This document shows, in pieces, positions 48,770-59,562 of a stretch of 64,000 nucleotides of DNA. Every line of letters begins with the position of its first letter. Position 1 is the first letter of the stretch. The stretch is from assembly GCF_001423265.1 (NCBI RefSeq), contig NZ_LMND01000030.1:256-64255 (forward strand), in the 5' to 3' direction. The notes beneath the pieces were generated by a model. That model saw nothing but the letters and a program-made list of their open reading frames with translations, was not told the DNA's origin and did not search any database. The DNA comes from Methylobacterium sp. Leaf108 (lineage in GTDB: Bacteria > Pseudomonadota > Alphaproteobacteria > Rhizobiales > Beijerinckiaceae). Position numbers and translations under genes: made by a program.

Positions 48770-49636
48770 ATGATCAGTCCGATCGTGTCCGTGCCGACCG
48801 GGGCGCCCCCGAGCGGCGCGACCAGCCTCGTGGATGCGCTCGAGGGCGGCGCGGTACTGATGTTTCCGGACCTCGACTTCCCCTTGAGCCCGTTCGAGGA
48901 GCGGTTCGTCGAGCGCCCCTTCGCCGACGGCAAGGCCAAGAACGTCAACATCCGCGGCGAGGCCGCCACCCTCAAGGGGGCCGCCGGCACGCCCGAGGAG
49001 CAGGCGGCGCTGCGCGCCCTGCTGTTGCGCTACCGGGGCTTTGCCGATGACCTGATCCGGACCCACCTGCCGGCCTACCTCGGCAAGGTGACCCTGGCCG
49101 GCACCTCCTATCGCCCGTTCGAGGTGGACCAGCGCAAGCTGAGCTGGCGGCGCGACGATACCCGCCTGCACGTGGACGCCTTCCCCTCCAATCCCATCGG
49201 CGAGAAGCGCATCCTGCGGATCTTTCGCAACATCAACCGCGACGGGCAGCCGCGGCGGTGGCGGGTGGGCGAGGATTTCGGCAGCATGGCCGAGAAATTC
49301 CTGCCGCGCCTGCCCGGCTACTCGCCGCTCTCGGCACGGCTGCTGGCGGCCCTGCGCATCACCAAGGCGCGGCGCTCGGAATACGATCACCTCATGCTGC
49401 ATCTCCACGATGCCCTGAAGCAGGACCTCGACTACCAGGCCAAGGCCCCCCAGCAGGACGTGCTGTTCACGCCCGGCCAGACCTGGGTGACCTTCTCGGA
49501 CCTCGTGATGCACGGCGCCATGGGCGGCCGCTACATGCTGGAGCAGACCGCCTACCTGCCCGTCGCCGCCCAGGCCGATCCCGAGCGTAGCCCGCAGCGG
49601 ATCCTGGCGCGAAAGCTCGGCCGTCCCCTGCAGTGA
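48770..49636 (+). CDS. kdoO: Kdo 3-hydroxylase (KdoO family, Fe(II)/2-oxoglutarate)
   Basis: A 288-aa oxygenase resembling KdoO, which hydroxylates the outer Kdo sugar of lipopolysaccharide to Ko. The iron ligands are likely His134 and Asp136 (LHVDAFPSNPIGEKRILR) and His248 (MHGAMGG), the normal HxD...H set. Conserved motifs RRWRVGEDFG and the aromatic DLVMHG fit. ATG 48770 has GGAGG about 12 bases upstream; the frame is open far upstream but is not protein-like. It would act at the inner membrane or periplasm face on LPS core assembly. Confidence 0.8.
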   Translation: MISPIVSVPTGAPPSGATSLVDALEGGAVLMFPDLDFPLSPFEERFVERPFADGKAKNVNIRGEAATLKGAAGTPEEQAALRALLLRYRGFADDLIRTHLPAYLGKVTLAGTSYRPFEVDQRKLSWRRDDTRLHVDAFPSNPIGEKRILRIFRNINRDGQPRRWRVGEDFGSMAEKFLPRLPGYSPLSARLLAALRITKARRSEYDHLMLHLHDALKQDLDYQAKAPQQDVLFTPGQTWVTFSDLVMHGAMGGRYMLEQTAYLPVAAQADPERSPQRILARKLGRPLQ

Positions 49637-49680
49637 CTGTATTTCCCAGGCGCGTACAACCCAAGAACCAGGAATGTCGC

Positions 49681-49980
49681 ATGATCCTCGAAATCGCTCA
49701 GATCGACGTGAAAGCCGGGACGGAATCCGATTTCGAAGCCGGCATCGCCAAGGCGGCCGCCTACTTCAGAACGGCCAAGGGCTGCCGTAGCTTCGCCCTC
49801 CGCCGCTCGATCGAGAAGCCGCAGCGCTACCGCCTACTGATCGAGTGGGACACCCTTGAGGACCACACCGTCGGATTCGTGAATTCCCAGGATTGGAAGG
49901 ACTACCGGGCGCTGGTCTCGCCGTATTTCGAGTCGCCTCCCAGCGTCGAGCATACCGAACTGTCCCTCCGGTCGTTCTGA
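49681..49980 (+). CDS. Antibiotic biosynthesis monooxygenase (ABM)-domain protein
   Basis: A 99-aa single ABM/YgiN-like ferredoxin-fold protein (ILEIAQIDVKAG ... FRTAKGCRSFALRRS ... YRLLIEWDTLEDH). Members act as quinol monooxygenases, heme-degrading enzymes or in aldehyde removal; no specific substrate can be chosen here. It starts 45 bases after kdoO, possibly co-transcribed. Confidence 0.85.
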   Translation: MILEIAQIDVKAGTESDFEAGIAKAAAYFRTAKGCRSFALRRSIEKPQRYRLLIEWDTLEDHTVGFVNSQDWKDYRALVSPYFESPPSVEHTELSLRSF

Positions 49981-50004
49981 CGCAAATGGCGGCCGCCCGT
50001 CTCG

Positions 50005-50433
50005 TCAGCCGGAGCCGCGCACGAACATCTTGAGCCGGCTGTCGAGGGCGTTCCACCGTTCGGCGATGCCGTGCCGCGCGCATCGCTCGAAGGTTTCGCC
50101 GACGAACAGAGCGTTTTCGTCGTGCTTCTGCCGGCAATCGAGCAGGGGCGGGACCGCGACGACGAGGGGCACGATCAGCAACAGCAGCAGGATGTCGAAC
50201 ACCACCCAGAGCGGCCAGGTCCGCGATGCCCGCTCCTTGGCGGCGGCATCGCCGTCACGCATTTTGACCTGACGCAGGCCGGGGTCTCCGGCCCGAAGGC
50301 GCTCGCGCGCCTCGCTGCGCAGGGCGACCGCGTCCGCATCCGGAGACGTGAAGGCCTGGGTGCCCACCGCGTTCGAAGCGATGGCGCCGAGGCGTCGTTG
50401 CAGCGGGTCTGGCCCGGTCGCGTTCGATCTCAT
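50005..50433 (-). CDS. Protein of unknown function with one membrane helix
   Basis: A 142-aa protein with one strong membrane segment (WPLWVVFDILLLLLIVPLVV, about residues 74-93), preceded by a charged N-terminal half. The C-terminal part after the helix has two cysteines (LLDCRQKHDENALF ... FERCARHG). ATG 50433 has GGGG upstream at good spacing; ATG 50457 is an alternative. Convergent with the ABM gene; no homologue recognised. Confidence 0.6.
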   Translation of the reverse strand: MRSNATGPDPLQRRLGAIASNAVGTQAFTSPDADAVALRSEARERLRAGDPGLRQVKMRDGDAAAKERASRTWPLWVVFDILLLLLIVPLVVAVPPLLDCRQKHDENALFVGETFERCARHGIAERWNALDSRLKMFVRGSG

Positions 50434-50704
50434 GGTCAACCCCGATCGAGGCGCCATCGCCCCATCGTCACAAAAGCGTGAATGCAAGATCCTAAGATAT
50501 CGTTGGTTGTGGCCGCTCGTTTGAAGCGATCGTGGTCACCGGAATACCTCCGTCGCGGTGCGCGTCGTCTTTTCCATCGCGGCGAGGCGCCGGATGATCT
50601 CTCCGCGAGCGCAGGCGTTCGACCCGGCGACGCCCGAGCGGGCGGCCGTGCCGGAGCGGTGGCGACCGTCCACGATCCTCGCCCGGCGCAGGCGGGAGGA
50701 CGGC

Positions 50705-50842
50705 ATGGCAGGACATGGTGAAGACACGGTCGCGAGGGGCCTGCGCCTGCGGAGAGCCGGTGACAGGCGCGCGTGGCTTGCGTACCAAGACGGCAGGCCC
50801 GTCGTCGCAGCCGCGACCCGTCGAGAGCGTTTTCGTCCATGA
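50705..50842 (+). CDS. Possible small ORF coupled to hemC
   Basis: A 45-codon frame (MAGHGEDTVARGLRLRRAG ...) with GGAGG five bases before ATG 50705 and a TGA overlapping the hemC start (ATGA, 50839-50842). The overlap and ribosome site suggest a translated leader that couples to hemC. The frame is open further upstream to 50558. No homologue recognised. The rest of the gap 50434-50704 holds no clear gene, only the probable hemC promoter. Confidence 0.35.
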   Translation: MAGHGEDTVARGLRLRRAGDRRAWLAYQDGRPVVAAATRRERFRP

Positions 50843-51762
50843 TCCAGCGTCCCCTGCGCATCGGTACCCGCGGCAGCCCGATGGCCCTGGCCCAGACCGG
50901 CATGGTCCGTGACAAGATCGTGGCCGCCAATCCGGGGCTGGAGACCGAGATCGTGGTGGTCAACACGGTCGCCGACCGTATCCTCGACCGGCCGCTCTCC
51001 GAGATCGGCGGCAAGGGCCTGTTCACGAAGGAACTGGAGCAGGCGCTGTTCGCCGACGTGGTCGACGTGGCCGTTCATTCCATGAAGGACGTGGAGACCT
51101 GGCTGCCCGATGGGCTCGTGATCGCCTGCGTCCTGGAGCGCGACGATCCGCGCGACGCCTTCCTGGCGCGCGACGTCGATCGCCTGTCGGACCTCGCCCC
51201 GGGCGCCAGTGTCGGAACCTCGTCGCTGCGCCGGGCGGCCCAGGTGCTGATGCGGCGGCCCGACCTGCGCATCGTGCCGATGCGGGGCAACGCCAACACC
51301 CGCATGCGCAAGCTCCAGGAGGGCACATGCGACGCCACCCTGCTGGCCCTGTGCGGGTTGGAGCGCCTCGGGATGGTCGATGTCGCCCGCAGCGTTCTCG
51401 CCGTCGAGGAGATGCTGCCGGCCGTGGCGCAAGGCGCACTCGGGATCGAATGCCGCGAGGACGATGCCGACGTTCGCGCCCTGCTCGCCCCCCTGGTCTC
51501 GGCCACGGCGACGGCGGAACTGGCGGCCGAGCGCGGCCTGCTGGCGGAACTCGACGGGTCCTGCCGCACGCCGATCGCGGCGCTGGCACGGATCACCGGC
51601 GACCACCTCGCCCTCGACGGACTGCTGTTCCTGCCCGACGGGTCGGCTCATTGGGCGGTCTCGCGATCCGGGCCGGTGGCCGACGCCGCGCGCATCGGCC
51701 GGGAGGCCGGCGCCGACCTGAAGCGCCAGGCCGGGGACACCTACGCCCGGCATCTGCAGTAG
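50839..51762 (+). CDS. hemC: Hydroxymethylbilane synthase (porphobilinogen deaminase)
   Basis: A 307-aa tetrapyrrole enzyme that polymerises four porphobilinogens into hydroxymethylbilane for heme, B12 and chlorophyll-type pigments. Signatures: LRIGTRGSPMALAQT, the VVDVAVHSMKDVETWLPDGL segment, and Cys242 in LDGSCRTPIAAL that anchors the dipyrromethane cofactor. ATG 50839 opens MIQRPLRIGTRGS. Confidence 0.96.
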   Translation: MIQRPLRIGTRGSPMALAQTGMVRDKIVAANPGLETEIVVVNTVADRILDRPLSEIGGKGLFTKELEQALFADVVDVAVHSMKDVETWLPDGLVIACVLERDDPRDAFLARDVDRLSDLAPGASVGTSSLRRAAQVLMRRPDLRIVPMRGNANTRMRKLQEGTCDATLLALCGLERLGMVDVARSVLAVEEMLPAVAQGALGIECREDDADVRALLAPLVSATATAELAAERGLLAELDGSCRTPIAALARITGDHLALDGLLFLPDGSAHWAVSRSGPVADAARIGREAGADLKRQAGDTYARHLQ

Positions 51763-51794
51763 CGCGCCCGCCGCCGGTCCTTTTTCGGCCCCGG

Positions 51795-52856
51795 TCAGGC
51801 GACGCTGCGCTCGATCTCCTCCTCGTCGCAGATCACCCCCGTGGTGCTCTGGTACTCGGCCGACAGGCTCGACATCGCCAGCGGCGGCCCGGCGCGGTCG
51901 GGCGCGAAGGTGGCCAGGAACGAGCGCATCACGTGGCGCACGCCGGCCTCCGAGATCGTGCGCTGGTCGTCGTTGTAGTAGCGCCCCGCGTTCACGTTGC
52001 TGGTCACGAGGTCGTAGGCCGGAAAGTACACGAGGCGGGGATCGCCCGAGGCGCAGACCTCGCCGGCCGCCACCCGCAGGACGGATTTCGAGTAGCTGTT
52101 GGACACCATGACGTGGCGGTCCATGTAGGTGGCGATCATCGGCACGGGGGAGACCGTGACGATCACCCGGGCAGCCGGATTCACGCTCCACAGCCGGTCG
52201 AGGAAGCCCTGGAGGTCGCCCAGCACCTCCGCCGCGCCGGCGTTGACGCACTCGTAGAGCGCCGGATCGTAGCTGCCTCCGGCGACGCCCGGGGCGAGGG
52301 GCAGGGCGGCGCCGTCGGCCCGCCAGCGCCATCCCTCGGTGAGGCCCAGGGTCAGGACGAAGACGTCGAGGGTCTCGAACAACTCGCGGACACGGGCGAA
52401 ATGATCGACCCTGGCGGCCTCGACCTGCGCCGGTGTCGCGAAGCCCGCAGGCTCCACGGTCGGCCGGAACGGATCGACGTAGCGCCCGTCCTCGCGCTCC
52501 CAGACCGACAGCTCGGGCGTGAAGAGGCCGTAGGCCCGGTCGAACAGCTGGGTGAACTGGCGCGTGTAGTAGAGGTTGCCGTAGCGGGCCGAGAAGGTGC
52601 CGAACTGGCGCTCGCGAACCTCGTCGGTGGGCATGTCGGCTCCGGCACCTTCGGTGACGTGGTAGTTGAAGCCGGCCTCGCGCAGGGCCTCGGCCACGCG
52701 CTGGGCGAAGCAGGAACCGCCGGTGGCGACCTTGTCGGCGAGGCCGATGGCGAAGGGGCTGCGCGGGCGCGGGTCCACCGCGAACGGCGGCAGGTTGGTG
52801 ACGACCTTGCGCCAGAACCGCTCGGCCGGTAGATCGCTGTAGGGGTTCGTCGCCAT
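51795..52856 (-). CDS. GSCFA-domain protein
   Basis: A 353-aa protein with the eponymous GSCFA at residues 47-51 (DKVATGGSCFAQRVAEAL). The family belongs to the SGNH-like hydrolase clan and is often encoded beside capsule or surface-polysaccharide genes. Other conserved runs are GNLYYTRQFTQLF, LTLGLTEGW and TVSPVPM. The exact reaction is unknown; removal or transfer of acyl groups on polysaccharide is suspected. ATG 52856 has AAGGTG upstream. It is divergent from the WcbI-like gene. Confidence 0.82.
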   Translation of the reverse strand: MATNPYSDLPAERFWRKVVTNLPPFAVDPRPRSPFAIGLADKVATGGSCFAQRVAEALREAGFNYHVTEGAGADMPTDEVRERQFGTFSARYGNLYYTRQFTQLFDRAYGLFTPELSVWEREDGRYVDPFRPTVEPAGFATPAQVEAARVDHFARVRELFETLDVFVLTLGLTEGWRWRADGAALPLAPGVAGGSYDPALYECVNAGAAEVLGDLQGFLDRLWSVNPAARVIVTVSPVPMIATYMDRHVMVSNSYSKSVLRVAAGEVCASGDPRLVYFPAYDLVTSNVNAGRYYNDDQRTISEAGVRHVMRSFLATFAPDRAGPPLAMSSLSAEYQSTTGVICDEEEIERSVA

Positions 52857-52963
52857 CGAGACACCTTTTTCGCGGGTATTGTCCGGCCGGGAGAGATCCG
52901 GCGCCGTCGCGTCATCCGGCGGTCGAGTGCCCGACAACCCGGCGCGTATCGTGGTCCTGCCTC

Positions 52964-54007
52964 GTGGTCCTGCCTACGGTGTCCTTGCACAATCTGCCGC
53001 ACCGCGCGATCAGGTCCCTGGCCTTGTCGGCATCATCCTGGGCGAGACCGTGGCGGACCGGCCGGTCGGGTCGAACGGATGGCCACGGTCCGTCCTTCGC
53101 GGTGATCGGCAACTGCCAGGCTCGCGGCATCGCTCAGGCGATCCGCCTGCTCCGGCCGGGCAGCCCGGTCACCTACATTCCGATGGGCACGCTGCGCCGC
53201 CGCTACGGCACCGTCGAAGCACTCGCGGAACAGGTCGCCGGCCACGCCCATGTCTACAGCCAGTTCGTACCGCCGGACCTGATCCCCGGCGGGACCGACG
53301 CCCTGCGCGTTCTCGACCCGCGGATCGTCCGCTTCCCGACGTTGGTGTTCCAGGCCTATCACCCCGACATGGTCTACGCCGGGCCGATGACCACGCTGGC
53401 GGGCATGAAGCTCGCCCCGTCGCCGCTCGGCTTCTACCATTCGGCCATCGCCCTGTGCGCGTATCGCCTCGGGCTCGATGCCGGGCAGACGGTGCGGCTC
53501 TACCGCGAGGACGTCTTCAGGCGCCTGGGCTACCTCGCCGGCTGGGACGATGCGGTCCGCGACCTCCTGGCCAATGCCGACGGGGTCGGCTTCCCCCTGG
53601 GAGCCGACCTAGTGCGCTGGGCCCGGCGGGGAGCGTTCATGCACCTCCTGAACCACCCCAAGGCCTTCGTCCTCGGCGACATCGCCAGGCGCCTCGTGAT
53701 GGAAAGCGGCCTGACGCCAGAGCCGGTGGCGGTGGAGGACTACCTCGGCGACGACCTCGCCCGCGACGTGGTCTGGCCGATCTACCCGCCCATCGCGGAG
53801 GCCTACGGGCTGACCGGCTCCTACCTGTTCAAGGCGCGCCCGCGTGGAGAGGCGTTCCCGACGCTCTACGACCTGCGCGGCTTCATCGACGCGAGCTTTG
53901 CCCTCTACGCGCGACAGGCCCCCGCCGACATCGCTTGCCACCGCGTGGAGACCTGGCTCGGTATGCCCGAGATCGTGGAGACGTTTCTGCGCGAGACGAC
54001 GGCCTGA
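52964..54007 (+). CDS. WcbI-family polysaccharide biosynthesis acyltransferase-like protein
   Basis: A protein of up to 347 aa with the WcbI start motif VIGNCQARGI (about residue 46-56), followed by QFVPPDLIPGG and VFQAYHPDMVYAG. WcbI from Burkholderia acts in capsule O-antigen modification and is a putative acetyltransferase/hydrolase. The N-terminal 45 residues look weak, so the real start may be nearer 53102; GTG 52964 is only the longest choice. The divergent pairing with a GSCFA gene suggests a joint role in decorating a surface glycan. Confidence 0.75.
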   Translation: MVLPTVSLHNLPHRAIRSLALSASSWARPWRTGRSGRTDGHGPSFAVIGNCQARGIAQAIRLLRPGSPVTYIPMGTLRRRYGTVEALAEQVAGHAHVYSQFVPPDLIPGGTDALRVLDPRIVRFPTLVFQAYHPDMVYAGPMTTLAGMKLAPSPLGFYHSAIALCAYRLGLDAGQTVRLYREDVFRRLGYLAGWDDAVRDLLANADGVGFPLGADLVRWARRGAFMHLLNHPKAFVLGDIARRLVMESGLTPEPVAVEDYLGDDLARDVVWPIYPPIAEAYGLTGSYLFKARPRGEAFPTLYDLRGFIDASFALYARQAPADIACHRVETWLGMPEIVETFLRETTA

Positions 54008-54029
54008 CGACGCGCCCGACCCCGCCCCA

Positions 54030-54422
54030 TCAGCCTGCGGCTCGCAGGGCCCGGCGAGGAGGGGCGGCCATCATCCGCACGAGTTCGACGAGATCGTTCA
54101 CCCGAAACGGCTTTCGCAGGAACACGCTTCCGGCAACCGCCGACCGTTCGGGAAGGCGCGATGCCGAAGTGTAGATGACCGGCCGGCCCGGATTGAGGGC
54201 CCGGTAGGCCTCGGCCACCACCCAGCCGTCGATCAGGCCGGGCAGGTTGATGTCCGTGAATAGCCAGTCGACCTCGCCGGGGTTGCCACGCAGGAAGGCC
54301 ATGGCGTCCTCGCCGCTCGACACCGCCGTCGCGGTGATGCCCTGCCGCTCGCACAGGGTGGAGAGGAGATCGAGGAGGATGTAGTTGTCCTCGACGACCA
54401 GAACGACGGGCTTGCGGTCCAT
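54030..54422 (-). CDS. Single-domain response regulator
   Basis: A 130-aa receiver protein without an output domain. Acidic pair Glu11-Asp12, phospho-acceptor Asp57 in FTDINLPG, Thr/Ser85 region and Lys104 in FLRKPF. Such CheY-like or stand-alone receivers relay phosphate from hybrid or orphan kinases. ATG 54422 gives an AAGCGG ribosome site at good spacing, better than ATG 54431. Partner kinase is not adjacent. Confidence 0.88.
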   Translation of the reverse strand: MDRKPVVLVVEDNYILLDLLSTLCERQGITATAVSSGEDAMAFLRGNPGEVDWLFTDINLPGLIDGWVVAEAYRALNPGRPVIYTSASRLPERSAVAGSVFLRKPFRVNDLVELVRMMAAPPRRALRAAG

Positions 54423-54755
54423 GGCGGCCATCCGCTTCAGATCGGCGACGATAGGAGCGGAATGGTTAACGCGCGACCAAGGTGGTCGCGGCGTCGCAAC
54501 GATTGCGAGACGTCGCCGGCCGAGACCGAGCGCCCGGAGTCTGCGCGGCCAGGGTGCGTTGGCCGTTCCGAGCGGCGGCCCGGTACGGTGCGTCGCCGCA
54601 CATGGGCGACCCCGTCAAGGCTCCATCAAGGTTGACGGAACCGTCGCTTAACCGGAACGACCCTAAAGACGCCATCGTGATGATCGCAAGGATGCGTCGC
54701 GAGACGCGTTGACGGCTTGCGGGCGACTGTCGCCCGAGCCCGAGGAGAAGAGACC
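54423..54755. other. Gap between response regulator and pal
   Basis: About 333 bases, divergent. It should contain the promoter of the response regulator gene and that of pal. A 7-bp hairpin (54720-54726 with 54730-54736) lies just before the pal ribosome site GAGGAGAA. No tol gene or other gene is present. Confidence 0.5.
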
Positions 54756-55256
54756 ATGGTGATGACCGCCCGCTTCCGCGTGCTTCCGCTGGTGGCGGCC
54801 CTGTGCGCCGCGCTCAGCGTGGCCGCCTGCACCAACGACAAGGATCTGGCCGACGCCTCGGGCTTCGGCGGCGGGGCCGGGACGCCCGGCAGCGCCCAGG
54901 ACTTCGTGGTCAACATCGGCGACCGGGTGTTCTTCGAATCCGATTCCACCGACCTGACCCCCACCGCGACGGCGACCCTCGACAAGCAGGCGCAGTGGCT
55001 GCAGCGCTATCCCCGCTACACCTTCCTGATCGAAGGCCATGCCGACGAGCGCGGCACCCGCGAGTACAACTTCTCCCTCGGCGCCCGCCGTGCACAATCG
55101 GTGAACGACTACCTCGCCTCGCGCGGAATCGCGGCCGGGCGCATCCGCACTGTGTCCTACGGCAAGGAGCGGCCGGTGGCGGTGTGCAACGACATCTCCT
55201 GCTGGTCCCAGAACCGCCGTGCCGTCACCGTGCTCGACCGTGGCGCGGGTTCCTGA
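54756..55256 (+). CDS. pal: Peptidoglycan-associated lipoprotein Pal
   Basis: A 166-aa outer-membrane lipoprotein: lipobox VAAC with Cys25, a short linker, and an OmpA-like peptidoglycan-binding domain (about 55-165) with the EGHADERGTREYN motif. With Tol proteins it keeps the outer membrane constricted during division. ATG 54756 follows GAGGAGAA. tolQRAB are not upstream here, unlike in many relatives; cpoB follows. Confidence 0.95.
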   Translation: MVMTARFRVLPLVAALCAALSVAACTNDKDLADASGFGGGAGTPGSAQDFVVNIGDRVFFESDSTDLTPTATATLDKQAQWLQRYPRYTFLIEGHADERGTREYNFSLGARRAQSVNDYLASRGIAAGRIRTVSYGKERPVAVCNDISCWSQNRRAVTVLDRGAGS

Positions 55257-55385
55257 GGGGCGGCGGATCCGCATAGGGTCGGCGCCGCAATTTTGCCGCG
55301 GCGGCGGCCCTCTGATAGGGGCCTGATGCGCACCCCGCTCTCCCGGCCCGCGTCCCTCCAAGCTTCGATCATCGGTCAGACCGCC

Positions 55386-56357
55386 ATGTTCCGTCGCCTC
55401 CTGCTCGCAACCGGCCTCGGCCTCGCCATGCTTGCGCCCGCCGCGGCGCAGGACGGTGCGGACTTCGTGGTGCGCCTCAACCGCATCGAGAACCAGTCGC
55501 GCCAGATGGCCGGGCAGATCGAGACGCTCCAGTACGAGAACCGGCAGTTGAAGGAACAGCTGCGCAAGTTCCAGGAGGACGTCGAATACCGCCTGAACGA
55601 GGGCAAGGGCGGAAAGCCCGCCGCGCCCTCCGGGACCAATCCCGGACAGGCCAAGCCCCAGAAGCGCAGCGACGCCTTCGATCCGGAGCAGAATCCCGGC
55701 CGTCCCGGCGCCCCCCAGCCCCTGGGTGCGACCGCTCCCCCGGCGGATGCATCGAACGGGATCGCGACGCTCCAGGCGGTCACGCCACCGCCCCAGCGCG
55801 GTCGCAGCGTCCCGCCCACGGTGGTCGAGGCCGACGACGACGAGCCCGGCCTGCCGCCGCCCGGCCTGGGCGGCCCCGTCGACCTCACCCCTCCGGGACG
55901 GGTCGCTTCGACCGGCGGCCTGCCGGCCGGCACGCGTTCTGCGGGCAGCGTCGCGGCCACCGGCAGCGGCGACGCGCAGGAGGACTTCGAGCTGGCCTAC
56001 GGTCTGGTGCAGCAGCGCCAGTACGAGCAGGCGGAGATGAGCCTGCGCCAGTTCATCCAGTCCCATCCCCGCGACGCCCAGGTGCCGGCGGCGACCTACT
56101 GGCTCGGAGAGACCTACCTGCAGCGCAACCGCAACCGCGAGGCCGCGGAGCAGTTCCTGAAGGTCTCCACCGACTATGCCCGCTCGCCCCAGGCCCCCGA
56201 GGCGATGCTGAAGCTCGGCGCCTCGCTGGCGGCCCTCGGCGCCCGCGAGCAGGCCTGCGCCACCCTGGCCGAGTTGGAGCGCAAGTTCCCTTCCGTCGGC
56301 GCCAGCGTGCGGCAGAACGTGGCCCGCGAGCAGAAGCGCGCCCGCTGCGCCGCATGA
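55386..56357 (+). CDS. cpoB: Tol-Pal system coordinator CpoB (YbgF)
   Basis: A 323-aa periplasmic protein: signal peptide to about residue 22 (APAAAQ), an N-terminal coiled coil (about 25-75, RLNRIENQSRQMAGQIETLQ) that trimerises, a Pro-rich linker, then TPR repeats (about 200-320, DAQEDFELAYGLVQQRQY). CpoB coordinates PBP1B and Tol during constriction. The stop overlaps the tilS start. An upstream ATG at 55326 would destroy the signal peptide. Confidence 0.92.
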   Translation: MFRRLLLATGLGLAMLAPAAAQDGADFVVRLNRIENQSRQMAGQIETLQYENRQLKEQLRKFQEDVEYRLNEGKGGKPAAPSGTNPGQAKPQKRSDAFDPEQNPGRPGAPQPLGATAPPADASNGIATLQAVTPPPQRGRSVPPTVVEADDDEPGLPPPGLGGPVDLTPPGRVASTGGLPAGTRSAGSVAATGSGDAQEDFELAYGLVQQRQYEQAEMSLRQFIQSHPRDAQVPAATYWLGETYLQRNRNREAAEQFLKVSTDYARSPQAPEAMLKLGASLAALGAREQACATLAELERKFPSVGASVRQNVAREQKRARCAA

Positions 56358-57439
56358 ACCCGGACGGGAGCGGCGACGCCCTTGCTCAGGGCCTCGCCCC
56401 GTTCCTGGCCGCTGCCTCGCCGGGCATCGTCCTGGCGGTCTCCGGCGGCCCCGATTCCACCGCCCTGATGCATGCCGCCGCGGCGTTCGGTCGGGGCCGA
56501 CTCCACGTCGCCACGGTCGACCACGACCTGCGGCCCGGTTCGGCGGACGAGGCGGCGCGGGTCGCCACCGCTGCCGGCGCCCTCCGCCTCTCCCATGCGA
56601 CGCTGCTCTGGGAGGGAGCGAAGCCCGCCACCGGTATCGCGGCGGCCGCCCGCGCCGCCCGGTATCGCCTGCTTGCCGATTACGCCCGCGCCGTCGGCGC
56701 CGATCTCGTCCTCACCGGCCACACCGCCGACGACCAAGCCGAGACCGTGCTGCTCCGCCTCCTCGCCGGCAGCGGTGCCGCAGGGCTCGCCGGTATGAGT
56801 CCGGTGCGGGATCTGGCGCCGGGCCTTCGCCTCGGCCGACCCTTCCTGAGCCTGCCGAAGTCGGCCCTCGTCGCCTATTGCGAGGACCGGGGCATCGCCT
56901 ACGAGAGCGATCCGTCGAATGCCGACGACCGCTTCGCGCGGGCGCGCCTGCGCCGGGCGATGCCTCTGCTGGCCCATGAGGGGCTGACGCCGGAGCGCCT
57001 GTGCCGGCTCGCCGCACGCAGCCGCCGCGACGAGATCGCGCTCGCGGGCCTCGCGCACGACGCACTGACGCGGGCCTCGCGCCCGGACCGGGACGGGATC
57101 GTCCTCGACGGCCGCGCCCTGGCTGCGCTCCCCGAGGCGGTAGCCTTGCGGGTGATCGGGCGGGCCCTGGCGGGGAGGGGGGGGAGCGTGCGCCTGGACC
57201 GCCTCGAGCGGCTGGTGTTCGAGGCGCTGCTGCCGGCCCTGCGGAAGGGCGCACCGATGCGCCGCACCCTGGCCGGTCATCTCGTGGCCGTGACGGAGCG
57301 CGGCGACGTCGCCGTGACCCTGGCGCCGCCGCGCCGGCCGGCCGGACGGCCCTGTCCCGTCGGCCTTGCCGCAGCCCCGCCTGATTTACTTGGCAAGGGG
57401 GAAGCCGCTGCCTACATTGTTCCTGCGTGCCAGGATTGA
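56354..57439 (+). CDS. tilS: tRNA(Ile)-lysidine synthetase
   Basis: A 361-aa ATP-dependent enzyme that modifies the CAU anticodon cytidine of tRNA-Ile2 to lysidine. The N-type ATP pyrophosphatase loop SGGPDS is at 30-35, followed by the VDHDLRPGSADEA and GHTADDQAETVLLRLLAG motifs. ATGA overlap with cpoB. Normal order pal-cpoB-tilS-ftsH. Confidence 0.94.
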   Translation: MNPDGSGDALAQGLAPFLAAASPGIVLAVSGGPDSTALMHAAAAFGRGRLHVATVDHDLRPGSADEAARVATAAGALRLSHATLLWEGAKPATGIAAAARAARYRLLADYARAVGADLVLTGHTADDQAETVLLRLLAGSGAAGLAGMSPVRDLAPGLRLGRPFLSLPKSALVAYCEDRGIAYESDPSNADDRFARARLRRAMPLLAHEGLTPERLCRLAARSRRDEIALAGLAHDALTRASRPDRDGIVLDGRALAALPEAVALRVIGRALAGRGGSVRLDRLERLVFEALLPALRKGAPMRRTLAGHLVAVTERGDVAVTLAPPRRPAGRPCPVGLAAAPPDLLGKGEAAAYIVPACQD

Positions 57440-57484
57440 CCTGCGAGTACGCGCAGCGCGCCGCACGCCCCCAGGGATCGATCG

Positions 57485-59404
<1,920 letters not shown>

Positions 59405-59427
59405 CGCCGGCGGCGGACGAGAGACCG

Positions 59428-59459
59428 AGGGCGGCGGGTGAAGACCCGCCGCCCTTTTT
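59428..59459 (+). terminator. Terminator after ftsH
   Basis: AGGGCGGCGGG (59428-59438) pairs with CCCGCCGCCCT (59445-59455), loop TGAAGA, and a run of five T (59455-59459). It separates ftsH from glmM, which therefore likely has its own promoter in 59460-59560. Confidence 0.9.
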
Positions 59460-59562
59460 CGTATCGCCGTCCAGGCCGTCGGTGGGTCGATTCACCATCG
59501 ATTCGCCATGCTTGGATACCAGCCGTCCAGACGGATGAAGTACGAGGACCGGGCAACCGGGG

